DNA of 64,000 nucleotides from Hippasteria phrygiana (lineage: Eukaryota > Echinodermata > Asteroidea > Valvatida > Goniasteridae). Shown in pieces: positions 1 through 12,194 of the stretch; the first letter of the stretch is position 1, and every line of letters begins with the position of its first letter. Below the pieces are notes generated by a model, which worked only from the letters and a program-made list of their open reading frames with translations, was not told the DNA's origin and made no database searches. The position numbers and the translations under genes are program-made. The DNA lies in the NCBI GenBank assembly GCA_037893225.1, contig JAZGUH010000182.1, positions 558,001 through 622,000 on the forward strand, read 5' to 3'.

Positions 1-2045
1 AGCCACAAGTGAAAATAGCAAACACTTATAACACCTCGTATAGATTCGGCACAACAGATGCCTAGGTACTATGCAGCTGACGGTAAATTGCTATATGTGA
101 TTAGTTCATTAGTTACCAATGAAATAGAAATCAGGTTAACCAGTAAAGACTTTCTCTATGTTCCAATGTACTAGTTAGTCTTCAGAAATAGATTCTCTGC
201 TAGCTGTTGTGTTATGCAAATAAGCTCTAAGACTTTTTACTGCAGGTGATGTTGCACTAGCTCATTCCTTTCCTATCCTTTATCCCATATACTACCTTTT
301 GAAGAAAATACCAAATGGTACTACACTGCTTGGGGTATTCCATATCCAAGACATGTCATTTTGAAGCATACATCTGCGGCTTTGAGTAGGGATTTCGTTG
401 AAATGGCTCGTCCTTCAAAAATGATGAAGGTGCACGGTCTCCAAGAAGAACAACAAATGGTTGAGGTCTATTTCCAGACTCGACCAATCTTGTCAGGTAA
501 GCTTGCAAATTGGTCCCGACATACATGCACAAAAAGGACATAAATCAATAAAACCAGGGTTTTATTTCTTAACAGTCCATGACATGCAGTGGAGGGGGGA
601 TGGGTGTGGTAGTTGGGTGTTTTTCAGAGTGACAAAGATCAGAGGGGTCCAGTTAAACTTCCTCCACCCAAAAACATCGTGAAATGCCACAAAAAATACT
701 TCCCAACTTGTTTTCTTGATCCTTGTCTTTGGTTTCTCTCTCTCTCTCTTTTTTAGGCAGTGTCTAAAAAGTTGGAACACTAGGAACATTCCAGTGACAA
801 CATTGCCTGTTCAATCGGGAACACCCGTGGTTTCCACTGGGAACAGTTTGGAAACAAATACGTGATCCCGATATCAGTGGACCATTCGCGTGCACGCTTA
901 CTTAGAAATTGCCTGTTATGCTGGGAACAGCGTGTTTCCAATGTGAATACACGGTGTCCCATGAAGGAACATTCCAGTGGGAACAGGAATGTTCAGACTT
1001 TTGAGATCCCCCTTACCTCGCCAAAAAAACCTGAACCAATGTAATAAAATGGACAGATTTGCCTACAGGCCATTGGTCATGCAATGATGGCGGCAAGGGC
1101 ATGTGCGTGTGGCAGTTGCATATTTCCCCGTTGACGTCTTTACGCTTCCAGTAGGCAAAAAGTGGCAGGCACTGTAAAACGGTCTGTGGGTCATCTGAAG
1201 AAAAATTGAATGAAGAAAGTATGAACAATTAAATCATATACAAATGTACATGGGAAACCTAAAACATTTCAGGACATTTGATTGACATACAAGTTGCTTT
1301 GAAAATGATTGATTATCCTGGCCATTCCCACAGCATTCAATTTTGAAGGTAAACAAGTTATTACTTTCAAGTCCGCTGGAACACATTTTTGCCAGGGCGT
1401 GCTACGTTTTTCAAAGACAATCTCTGGCACTCCAGTCCCTGCTCAGAATCCTGATCTGAATCTGGGCCTGATGGGGGTTCATCAATATCATCATTATTCC
1501 CGCCATTGGGAAATGGTTGAAGTTGTAGATCAATTGGGCAATATGATCAGTGTTTAATTAAGTGTCGTTTCAGTGACCATGTGTATTGAAATGTTCTGTA
1601 GCAACCCATTTGGTAGCATGGGACAGCTGGACAGTTAAACACGCCACCCTATGTTAACGCATGGACAAGTCTGAAGTGCTGAATGAGCTCAGTGCTGCCT
1701 CCAAACACAGTCCTGTTGCATTTAAAACAAATCAGCCCCATCATGAGAAACTTTACCAAACAAATCACTGTACATTCATCACCTACGAGTTTGTAGCTGA
1801 TGAAAACTCTCTAAGGAAAGCTCTGTATCTTTGCTTGAACTTGATTCGTGCTCCGATTGATGAAAACAGGTGTAGTATGATCTCCTGCTCCTCTTGCAAA
1901 AGTGTGAAGGCCTCTATCTTCATCTATGTCATTTTCTGAAATAGAAAAAGCAACCTGCAGTTACAGAACAGAACTGATTACAGAGCAGATTATTTTATCA
2001 CATACAATAGGACGACGCAATTCTTTGCTCATCAAGAGGGGTTAA
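1..2045. other. unassigned left edge
   Basis: I recognise no gene here. One weak candidate exon is seen near 250-497: its right edge is a good donor (CAG then GTAAGC at about 498) and the reading frame ending there is open for about 80 codons. However, the only upstream acceptor (TACTGCAG at 245) is followed at once by a stop in that frame. Short open frames at 1309-1557 and 1661-1939 show no family motif. At 780-975 several related GGAACATTCC / GGGAACA words recur in both orientations, probably a decayed repeat. Confidence 0.4.
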
Positions 2046-2047
2046 AA

Positions 2048-2256
2048 GGGAAAGAGTTCCATTTCCGGCCATCACTTATTTTCCCTTAATATGACTTAAA
2101 ACTACCAAAAAGTGTAAATCCGATGAAGAAACACGAATTTAGGAGGGAAAAGAATTCAACTTTTATTCTTTGAAAATACTTGGACTTTTTCTGTCATGGC
2201 CCATAGACTTTGTGCACGAGGTCTAAGTGATGGCCGGATATGGAACTCTTTCCGAT
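2048..2256. repeat. foldback element, about 210 bp
   Basis: The left arm, beginning AAAGAGTTCCATTTCCGGCC, reappears inverted at the right end with a few mismatches (arms about 30 bp). A related but more decayed copy of the left half, including its ATGACTT and ACCAAAA(A)GT words, lies at about 24520-24600. This supports a dispersed repeat family rather than a chance palindrome. Confidence 0.6.
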
Positions 2257-2509
2257 AATCGACATTATTAATGGTTTTGATAAACTCCACTCTACATCTA
2301 ATTTCCTGTGTTCCTGGTTTGTTTGTCATCCTTACCCAAGATGCATGGAGAATATTGAAAAGGTTTATTACTACATGTACAAAACAAAATAATTCAAAAC
2401 ACTTGTACGTGCATGATTTGTCATAAACCCGGATAAAACAATAAAATCCTCCATCCAAATATTCACAAAATCTGTACACAAAACTCATCCAGTTTGTGGG
2501 AGTACAAGT

Positions 2510-2640
2510 TGGTGAAGGTATGAGTTTGCGGTAGTACGCGTTTGTGAAGATCATGCTACTTTGCAAAGGTACGAGTTAATGAAGGTATGAGTTAACGAAG
2601 GTATGAGTTGGTAACAGAGGGTACGGGTTGGCTATGCGAT
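2510..2640. repeat. short direct repeats, GAAGGTATGAGTT type
   Basis: Words of the form GAAGGTATGAGTT recur with small changes about every 17 bases between roughly 2513 and 2640. It is a small degenerate minisatellite with no coding signal. Confidence 0.5.
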
Positions 2641-2775
2641 ACCCTGACTGGACCACATTAAGCCTCCATGTATCTAAATCTGATTTGATTCTACACACAA
2701 TTCCAAGTTGTAGGCCTACTTCGGACCGACATGACCATTAGCTTCGGACCGAGTTTATAACCTCGAGACCGAGTT

Positions 2776-3143
2776 AGGAAAGATTTTACTCTAAAACCCC
2801 CACCAAAATCGGTCAGGAACAGCAACATTTTGAAAATAACTAACGCTCCGTGATAACCATCTAATCATGTGGTACAACCTGTTATTTCAAGATTTATGCC
2901 AGCAAAATCCCTAAAACATGAAGCAGAAATTGACGTTTGTAAACACTAGGAGTGACCATACACTGTGCCAAGAACATCTAACACAGAAAACACAAACTAT
3001 CTTCCCTATATTGCACGAAAATTTCCTGACTGAAGTAAAAACAAAATTGAAGGTTGTGCCAAGTGTTTATACAATTCTGAACACAAATGGATGGTTATTT
3101 TCCAAGATTTTGCTGTTTCTGATTTAAAGTAAAATCTTTTCCC
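2776..3143. mobile_element. MITE, GGAAAGATTTTACT family (copy 1)
   Basis: The left end GGAAAGATTTTACT and the inverted right end (AGTAAAATCTTTTCC) match the ends of better preserved copies at 25237-25601 and, more decayed, at about 39200-39540. Interiors align as well (shared runs around GGTCAGGAACAGCAA and TTATTTCAAGATTTATG). There is no coding capacity, so it is non-autonomous. The superfamily is inferred from copy 2, which has a 7-8 bp flanking duplication. Confidence 0.7.
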
Positions 3144-3790
3144 AAGGGAACTTCAGACAAAGTTAGCCTAGGACCGAGTTGACCCGAAAGTAGCCCCGTA
3201 AATGCGGCTCCAATACTGGACTTCCTTCATATTGTGAGCCACACACCCACGGGTCTCCAAAAATTCCATAACGTTATAATGTAACTTATGGAGGGACATT
3301 AATCAATGTGTGGGGGCACTGTTCATTTGATGACTTATTTTTTTAAACAGGAAATTGTGATTACAATTGTAAATTTAAATTCAAATAGGCCTTATCAGAA
3401 TTTTTGAAATCATGATTGCCGTCTGCCTTTTATTCATTAAATAAGGCATGAATAAAGACAAAGATTTTGAGAAAATGTGAGTTTGAAGCATTTCAGTCAT
3501 ATCGACACTTCGATTTGTCATGTGTGCAAAATAATCACACCTTACTCTGCACATTTCAGGGAACAAAAAACCCCTGCTTTAAATATAAATTTTTCTTTGG
3601 GAAGACTTTGCTTTGGAGAATCCGATGAAATCCAAACTTGAATCAAATTGTTTCTTAGGACGTTCTCTTTAAAAAACAAATGTAAAAATTTATTTTAAAA
3701 AATTGATTAGCCTCCCTAACCATGTTTTCCTTCCTCCATGCCATGCCCTCTTACAAGTTACATGTACGTTCGTACCGGTAACTTGTAATT

Positions 3791-4101
3791 GGCTGTTTCG
3801 TAGTTTTACGAAACAGCCCTTGTTTTCGTTAAGATTTTTTTTTTTTTTTTTTTTTGGCTGTTTCGAAAGTTTTTCGAAACAGCCCTTGTTTTCGTTAAGA
3901 TTTTTTCTTTTTTTCTTTTTGGCTTTTCCGCAAATTGCGGAAAAGCCTTTGTTTTTGTTCAGATTTTTTTTTGGCTTTTCCGACAATCCGTCGGAAAAGG
4001 CGTTGTTTTTGTTCTGATTTTTAGCTTTTCCGCATACCTGCGGAAAAGGTATTGTTTTCGTTCCGGTTTTTTTTTGGCTTTTCCGAAATCCTTCGGAAAA
4101 G
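3791..4101 (+). repeat. array of six covarying hairpins (CRE-family 5' side)
   Basis: Six inverted repeats sit 48-65 bp apart. Arms: 3791-3802/3807-3818, 3856-3868/3872-3884, 3921-3933/3935-3947, 3975-3984/3990-3999, 4025-4034/4039-4048 and 4078-4087/4092-4101. Each is followed by TTGTTTTCGTT- or TTGTTTTTGTTC-like sequence and most then by a T tract. Arms are 10-13 bp and almost perfect, but their sequence changes from unit to unit (GGCTGTTTCGTA, GGCTGTTTCGAAA, GGCTTTTCCGCAA, CTTTTCCGAC, CTTTTCCGCA, CTTTTCCGAA) with matching changes in the opposite arm. Similar hairpins stand alone at 33635, 36456 and, inverted, at 28257, next to other copies of the family. Confidence 0.85.
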
Positions 4102-4129
4102 GCTTTGTTTTTGTTCTGATTTTTTTTTT

Positions 4130-5450
4130 TTTTCTTCTTCTTCTTCTTCTTCTTCTTCTTTTAGTTCTGACCAAAATCCCATAGACTTTGTACACGAATT
4201 TTCTGCGCGGCACTTTAGGTCTTAAAAAACCTCAGATCTTAACCAAACTTACCTCAAACATAGACCCTAAGCTGAAATAGTATGTCGAAGAGTGACGTCA
4301 TGATGACGTCATCACGTGTCACGTGACGTCATCTTAAAGGTGCGTTTTTCAAGGGCCCATATCTAGAGAACGGTAGGTCCGATTTCCTTCAAACCTGATA
4401 TGTTGGTAGGCTAGCTCGTGTTATAGATGAAATTTGAGGTGACGTCAAGATGACGTCATCATACGATTTTATAGTAATTTTTAAGTTTTTGAAATTCAAA
4501 GTTTCTTAAAGCCATATCTCATCAACAGAACATGCTAAATTCAAAATTCTTTTTGTAATAGCTTTGTTAGCTCCTATATTCTTTCACATACATTTGAAAA
4601 ATGTGTGACGTCATCATGACGTCATCAAAAATGTGCATTTCTGAAACACACATAAGGGTACGTCCGATCGTCATAAAAATTAGTGGGTAGGTAGATAGTG
4701 CTACTAGCATGTAAAATCCGAGGTGACGTCATGATGACGTCATCGGCTGATTTTCTGTGAATTTTTTTAGTTCTATCCCAAATCCCATAGACTTTGTACA
4801 CGAATTTTGTAAGTGGCACTTTGGTCACTAAACAACCTCGGATCTTAATCAGACTTAACACAAACATAGACCCTCAGCTGAAAATGTAAGCCGAAACGTG
4901 ACGTCATGATGACGTCATCACGTGTCATGTGACGTCATCTTAAATGTGCATTTTTCTAGGGCCTATATCTAGAGAACGGTAGGTCCGATTGCCTTCAAAC
5001 CTGGTATGTTGGTATGGTAGCTCGTGTTATAGATGAAAATTAAGGTGACGTCATGATCACGTCATCATACGATTTTACAGTAATATTAAAGTTTTTGAAC
5101 TTCAAAGTTTCTTAAAGCCATATCTCACCAACAGAACATGCTAAATTCAAAATTCTTTTTGTAATAGCTTTGTTAGCTCCTATATTCTTTCACATACATT
5201 TGAAAAATGTGTGACGTCATCATGACGTCATCAAAAATGTGCTTTTTTGAAACACATATAAGGGTACGTCCGATCGTCATACAAATTGGTGGGTAGGTAG
5301 ATAGTGCCACTAGCATGTAAAATCCAAAGTGACGTCATGATGACGTCATCGGCTGATTTTTAATGAATTTTCAGTTCTATCCTAAATCTCACAGACTTTG
5401 TACACGAATTTTGTATGCGGCACTTTGGTCACTAAACAACCTTTGTTTTG
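4130..5450 (+). mobile_element. CRE-family repeat, two ~605-bp tandem copies
   Basis: The landmark CCCATAGACTTTGTACACGA, near 4179 and 4785 with a variant near 5389, marks a period of about 605 bp. Each copy carries several TGACGTCATGATGACGTCAT blocks, a CACGTGTCA(C/T)GTGACGTCATC block and shared text such as ATCTAGAGAACGGTAGGTCC. The same text recurs at 29.1-31.2, 33.8-37.8 and 39.6-42.9 kb. The block starts with a long TTC run after the hairpin array. I infer a non-autonomous Helitron-like family (see copies with preserved 3' ends). This block has no recognisable 3' terminus: similarity fades after about 5430. Confidence 0.7.
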
Positions 5451-5454
5451 GGGG

Positions 5455-7740
5455 GTCACAATGTTTTGACAGTTTCAATAATGGTTTTCAGACTAATGGT
5501 TGTTTTGTTTTTGTTAATAGAGTATTTTTTGTGACGCGTTTTTGTCAACTACATATTGTACTAGTGATAAAATAATTATTAGCTCCATTGTATTAATTAA
5601 TACGTCAACAGAGGGCGCAATTCAACATTAACGGGGGCTTTGTTTCAAATCAGACGGGGTCGCATGCGAACTAAACGGAACATTAATTTGCTTCCACTTC
5701 AGTTTGTCACGTTTGCAACCTTGCGTATGAATTAAAGTAGAGTAAAAGTTAATTAATACTTAGTTATTTTGTTAAAATACTTTACATTATTTGTTCAGTT
5801 TGAATAAAAAGGAACAAATATAAGAAATTGTTTGCTGTCACAAGGTATATACCTCCAGAGTGATCTTGAATTGGAATACGTAAAGACATAAATGATAATG
5901 ATGGATGATGTTATTAATATTCGTTGTTTATTCAAAGTGAGTACTATCTATCTATTGTGTGCTTGTGATTTGTATCATGATTCATCCGCATTTTACGTAA
6001 TAACTTTGGTCTCGTGGGATAGAACGAATGCATCTCAATGCATGATTCAAGCCCAGATACACCTTTCAGTTAATATAGATTGTTCAAAAAAAGTTATTTT
6101 AAAAGTGTGATGTTCTTCATCGTTGAAATGATTTGTTGCACTTCTTAGTGATGACATTTTCCTATATTAATCACAAATGGATAATTATGCGTCTATGTCG
6201 CCACGTCGGCCTGGGCAAGCAACCCAATCTCTGATGTGTTGATTTTATTAATTTTCCATCGCCCACAAAAAGTACAAATCTAGTGCCTAATAAAGATTCT
6301 ACTATGATTGAAATGTCAATCGCTCCTAACTCTTCTCATTTATAATTGTAGGTCATTGTGGTTGGCGAGCAGTTTATAACAGTGTTTATTCATATCAGAG
6401 AAACAACTTTTAAAAGTGTAAAAACCCAAAAACTTTTTTTCGCGGTTTATTTTTTTTGCAGAATTTTTCGTTCAATTTTTTCAATATCAGTTGCCTTGAG
6501 ATATGCGTCTAAACACTGAACATTTCTATGGTTCTCATATTTTTTGGGCCTTGAAAGAGGGTTGATCGGTCGACAAAAAATATAAATCGGGGGTACAAAC
6601 TTCTGTTTAAGGTACATCAGGCTAAATAAAAATGCAAAGTGTTCAATGTATGATATGACTGTCTTGCTCTAAATTAACTTTTATTTTCACCCATTTTGGC
6701 AACTTCTGGCATAATATTAGCACATGTACAGCTGGTACGTAATATTAAACATTATTATTAGCGTTTTTAACGAAATTGGAAAGATTGTGTTTAATTTCAA
6801 ATTTTGGGGGGGCAAGTATTAAATTTTAGACATGTTCGGCGGCATAAAAAAGGTTTTTTTCCTCGGTCGGGAGCCAAAAATAGGGTCGTTCGGAAATGAG
6901 AACTATAGAAATAAAAAGTGACGCCCTTATCAAAACTTTACATAACATAAAATGCAGGGTGTGATGATTCATCAAAAGAACAATTCAAGAATCGTGTAGA
7001 AAACTGTTAGACAAAGGTTGTTTCTAGCCTATGCTGAATGATGATCATCACAGGGCCACTGTTCATCGAGGTTTTATGAAGTATGATAGAGTGAAAGAAT
7101 CGCGTGTTCTCAAGTTGTTTCCTATCCACTAACAACGTTTTATTATATAGCGCCCCCACTCGCCCTGAAAAATTGTCTACTGCGGTCGCCGTGTTCTTTA
7201 AAAAAAATTCGGAGCAAAAGTATTTCAGAGGTCACATTTTGTTTAAAATTTCAGACAAGTTGCACTTCTTTGATAAACGTACCCAAACGTTTTGAACATG
7301 GAGAAAGTCAAGAAAATGCAAAATTGCAAAATGGTGAACTCCAAATATAATAATGTTTATTTTAATTGGTCAAAACAAAGAAAATAAGTAAAATAATAAC
7401 TTTCTATTAAAATTAAGAACACAAGTTCTTCTGTATTAAAAATCATGTGTAAAGACAGGGTGTCCATATTTTGTAATGTCTATTAATTTTGTAATGTCTA
7501 TAAATTCATATTTTTTGTTTTACTTCTTTATGTTTTTGGGGATAGGGGAATGGGGCGGGATGAAAGAAAAAAAATTTGTTCTTCAAACGAAAAGGACTGT
7601 TCCAAAAACTAAACAGGAATGTTCCAAGATTTAACATATTCCTGTAGAATAGAATTATATAAAGTGCCCTTCAATGGTTCCCCTAGGAAAGGGTACTTTA
7701 TGTAAGTAAAGCTATCATGGATAACCATAAAGACATCTAT
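5455..7740. other. no recognisable feature
   Basis: AT-rich sequence with only short open frames in all six frames, none with a familiar motif. I see no inverted or tandem repeat that I can define with confidence. Confidence 0.4.
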
Positions 7741-7789
7741 TTTTCAGAACCAAATGTTTTTTTGATAAATGTTATGGAAACTGCTCCTG

Positions 7790-8350
7790 TCTAATTTCTG
7801 TAAAAGTTTAAAGAGACATATATAATTATTTGTCTTTGAAATGTAGTCATAATGCCCGGTGTCTGGTGCAATTAAATAAAAATAAATATAGAAGATAAAG
7901 TAGATCTCCTTTGCCTTGAATTTGAAATGAAGACTCACTGTAGTCATGATGCCAGATGTTATCAAATCAAAGTTCTGTACCAAGAAGGTAAAGTAGATAT
8001 CCTTCACCTTGAAGTTGAAAATTCACTGCAGTCATAATTGTCCAGTATTATCAAATCCAAGTTCTGCTTTGAAAAGGTAAAGTACATCCCCTTCACTTTG
8101 AAGTTGAAATGATGACTTGCTACAGTCATCATGCCAGGTGCTATCAAATCAATGTTCTGCTCTGAGAAGATAAAGTAGATTCCCTTCACCTTGAGGTTGA
8201 AATGAAGACCCACTATAGTCATAATTGTCCAGTGTTATCAAATCAAAGTTCTGATTTGAGCAGATAAAGTAGATTCCCTTCACCTTGAAGTTGAAATGAA
8301 GACTCAAATCAAAGTTCTGCACTCAGAAGCTAAGGTAGATCGTCTTTGCC
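7790..8350. repeat. tandem repeat, ~93-bp unit, about 6 copies
   Basis: The landmark AGTCATAATTGTCCAG / AGTCATGATGCCAG followed by TTATCAAATCAAAGTTCTG recurs at about 7846, 7941, 8030, 8124 and 8217, that is every 89-95 bp. A final partial unit starts near 8300. Units differ by many substitutions, so the array is old. Open frames on the minus strand (7744-8222) are by-products of a period near a multiple of three and carry no family signal. Confidence 0.85.
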
Positions 8351-8359
8351 TTGATGCCG

Positions 8360-10150
8360 AGATGGGAACTTGCTACAGAAGATGCAAAATGAAAGAATCA
8401 CATAATTAGAATGTGTATGTGTGTGTGAATAAAATCATCATGTTTGCATCACACTATGAGTGCTATACTTGTATCATAGCTAAGTTATGCATTATACTTT
8501 GCTTGATATTAAATGAAACATAGTGAATGTTGAAATGTCATATTCGAAAGATATTTAAGTCGTGAATGACAGCATCATAAATGTAGGATGTCGTCTTGCA
8601 CACACATTTTTCACGGACTGAGAAAATGCATTCAGGAATGACAACATCTTGTTAAAAGGATACTAAGACTTTTTGAGAAAATTCATTATGATGACAATAT
8701 TATATCACGATGACGACATCCTACATTGAAAATGTTATTATCAAAGGGATAATGACATCATAGTTTACAATGTCATAATCTCCCAAGTAAATTATCTGAA
8801 AATATCGTCATCCCGAGTAAAATGTATGTGAGGATATCAACATCTAACATGTGATCCAAAGTAATTCAGGATCTCAACAAGTAAGAAGGCAAATACAGAT
8901 CTGTATTGTATTGAACAGTTAATGACACTATTAAGCATATGGACAATTCTCCGGTAACAAAATTATGTTTTGTTGTAAACAACATGAAGAATTAGTTTTA
9001 TGCTAGGTGCTTATCCATGGTATGATAAAGCTAAATTCAACATTTTCATTATGTAAACAAAAATGCTTTTTCAATTATTGTATTAATTCACACAATTACT
9101 AATATGAGTGATTTGAAAATCAGGGATTATCTGCAACCAAAAACTTCTTAAAGAAATTATTTTCTATTGCAGAAACTGACATTTTATCAGACTCATGCCG
9201 GTTATGGAATTACACGAGGACGGTAACACAATTACATCTCTGGATTCATGGTAAAAAAAAAGTCATAGAAATTGTATGTATTAGTTGTATGTACTATGTA
9301 TAAATTTGTCTGATGTTTATATATATCTAACAACAGAAAACTTTAAAAAAAATAACAAGTCACTTACTGACATGAACTTTTGTACAATTACAGGAAGCAA
9401 AACTACCATTTTCCTTTAAAAACAATTTTTCTTTTTGATAAAGCATCACAATTTCATTGCATTAGTAAAATACACCTAATAAGTACTCACCTTACAAGTG
9501 GCCAGCTACTGACACCTTGAAAGGATGACACAGAGCTACATGCAAAGTAGAGAAGCATCGTGTGATGACTACAGCAAAGATGACAATAGGAAGTAAATGA
9601 TGACCTCATAGCCCAGCTGATTTCATATGGATGGCAGCAATTGGTACTTGTTAACTGCAGTAATGAAAAAAATTAAACAAAAAAAAGAGATTAATTTTCA
9701 CGTTTTAAAATGTTATGGTTTATCCAATATACTGTACATCGTTAATAGTTTAAAAGACTTCATATACCTTTGTGGATACAATCTGACATTTTTTGAGACA
9801 ATACATACATATGTATACATGTACTTGGAGAACTACTACACACTAAACCAGTTACAACTATTGCATGATTATTTTTAACTGACTTTATAAAAGGTGCAGG
9901 CAAGCTTTTAAAAACTAGAGGTACAAGATCCCAATTTCCCAAAACAAATTCATTTTTTTATTTAACAATGCGCAGATGAAAAGTGGTACCGGTAAATCAT
10001 AAAAATACAATTTGTACCAAAATATTCTCTCACATGGGGCTAAGACCGTAATAAGCAGCGGAAAAAGATGAAACAGTCTATTGTAATGTAAATTGTTCAT
10101 CTAAAATTTGTCAGTAGGGATAGGTGTAAAATTTACAAATCACATTCATT
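8360..10150. other. no recognisable feature
   Basis: AT-rich. ATGACGACATC-like words are scattered between 8560 and 8830, but I can define no clear unit. Open frames are short (83 codons at most) and show no motif. Confidence 0.4.
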
Positions 10151-10159
10151 TGTATTGTA

Positions 10160-12190
10160 TCTTTTCTAAAGCAGATCACAGATCTAGAAAGAGCACTGCA
10201 CCAGTATGGTACATACCATCTACAAAGAGCATTGAACCGGTCTGGTCCAAGCCATCTAGGAAGAGTAGTGAACCGGTCTGGTCCCAGCTATTTAGGAAGA
10301 GCATTAAACCTGTCTGATCCAAGCACTGAAGCGCTCTGGTCCAAGCCATGTAGAAAGAGCACTGAACCGGTTTGATCTCAGTTATTTAGAAAGAGCACTA
10401 AACTAGTCTGGTCCAATTCTAGCCAGAGGACTGAACTGGTCTGATTCAAGCTATCGGGGAAGAGCACTGAACCAGTCTGGTCTAAGCCATCAAAGAAGAA
10501 CACTGAACTCATCTGATCCAAGCCATCTAGGAAGAGCACTCAGCCAGTGTGGTCCCAGTCATTTAGAAGGAGCACTGAACCAATCTGGTCCAAGCCATCT
10601 TGCAAGAACACTGAATTGGTGTGGTCCAAACCATCTAGGAAGAGCATTGAACCAGTCTGGTCCAAGCCATCTAGGAAGAGCACTCAGCCAGTGTGGTCCC
10701 AGTCATTTCAGAAGAGCACTGAACTCGTGTGGTGCAAACCATCTAGGAAGAGTACTGAACTGGTCTGGTCCAATCCATCTAGGAAGAGCACTGAACCGGT
10801 CTGGTCCAATCCATCTAGGAAGAGCACTCAGCCAGTGTGGTCCCAGTCATTTCAGAAGAGCACTGAACTGGTGTGGTGCAAACCATCTAAGAAGAGCACT
10901 GAACCGGTCTGGTCCAATCCATCTAGGAAGAGCACTCAGCCAGTGTGGTCCCAGTCATTTCAAAAGAGCACTGAACTGGTGTGGTCCAAACCATCTAGGA
11001 AGAGCACTGAATTGGTCTGGTCCAAGCCATCTAGGAAGAGCACTGAACCGGTCTGGTCCAAGCCATCTAGGAAGAGCACTCAGCCAGTGTGGTCCCAGTC
11101 ATTTCAGAAGAGCACTGAACTGGTGTGGTGCAAACCATCTAGGAAGAGCACTGAACTGGTCTGGTCCAAGCCATCTAGGAAGAACACTCAGCCAGTGTGG
11201 TCCCAGTCATTTCAGAAGAGCACTGAACTGATGTGGTGCAAACCATCTAGGAAGAGCACTGAACTGGTCTGGTCCAAGCCATCTAGGAAGAACACTCAGC
11301 CAGTGTGGTCCCAGTCATTTCAGAAGAGCACTGAACTGGTGTGGTGCAAACCATCTAGGAAGAGCACTGAACTGGTCTGGTCCAATCCATCTAGGAAGAG
11401 CACTCAGCCAGTGTGGTCCCAGTCATTTCAGAAGAGCACTGAACTGGTGTGGTGCAAACCATCTAGGAAGAGCACTGAACTGGTCTGGTCCAAGCCATCT
11501 AGGAAGAACACTCAGCCAGTGTGGTCCCAGTCATTTCAGAAGAGCACTGAACTGGTGTGGTGCAAACCATCTAGGAAGAGCACTGAACTGGTCTGGTCCA
11601 ATCCATCTAGGAAGAGCACTCAGCCAGTGTGGTCCCAGTCATTTCAGAAGAGCACTGAACTGGTGTGGTGCAAACCATCTAGGAAGAGCACTGAACTGGT
11701 CTGGTCCAATCCATCTAGGAAGAGCACTCAGCCAGTGTGGTCCCAGTCATTTCAGAAGAGCACTGAACTGGTGTGGTGCAAACCATCTAGGAAGAGCACT
11801 GAACTGGTCTGGTCCAATCCATCTAGGAAGAGCACTCAGCCAGTGTGGTCCCAATCATTTCAGAAGAGCACTGAACTGGTGTGGTCCAAACCATCTAGGA
11901 AGAGCACTGAACTGGTCTGGTCCAAGCCATCTAGGAAGAGCACTGAACCGGTCTGGTCCAAGCCATCTAGGAAGAGCACTCAGCCAGTGTGGTCCCAGTC
12001 ATTTCAGAAGAGCACTGAACTAGTGTGGTCCAAACCATCTAGGAAGAGCACCCAGCCAGTATGATCCCAGTCATTTCGAAAGAGTACTTAACCGGTGTGG
12101 TCCAAATCATATAGGAAGAGCAGTAAACCAGTCTGGTCAAAACAATCTTGGGATACATTCAACCAGTTTGGTCCAAGCAAATAGAATTCA
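10160..12190 (+). repeat. 36-bp minisatellite with 108-bp higher-order repeat
   Basis: About 55 head-to-tail copies of a 36-bp unit, typified by CCATCTAGGAAGAGCACTGA followed by a CTGGTCTGGTCCAA-like half. In the core (about 10650-12060) three unit types alternate in fixed order (CCATCTAGGAAG...AACTGG, CCATCTAGGAAG...CAGCCAG, TCATTTCAGAAG...AACTGG), giving a 108-bp higher-order period. The edges decay, as in a classical unequal-crossover array. Because the period is divisible by three, the array stays open for 505 codons (10547-12064), and a second frame is open over 10647-11231. I regard both as non-coding. It lies about 1.4 kb beyond the 3' end of the Helentron gene and might be inside that element. 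Confidence 0.9.
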
Positions 12191-12194
12191 ACAA

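Noticed and set aside
3690..4213. Lysine- or phenylalanine-rich small proteins around the hairpin array
   Set aside because: They are translations of T/A tracts and of the inverted repeats on opposite strands, with no unique coding sequence.
10547..12064. 505-codon open frame of WSKPSRKSTE-type repeats as a protein gene
   Set aside because: It is produced by a 36-bp minisatellite whose period is a multiple of three. A second frame of the same array is also open for 194 codons, there is no unique sequence at either end, and the array decays gradually at both sides.
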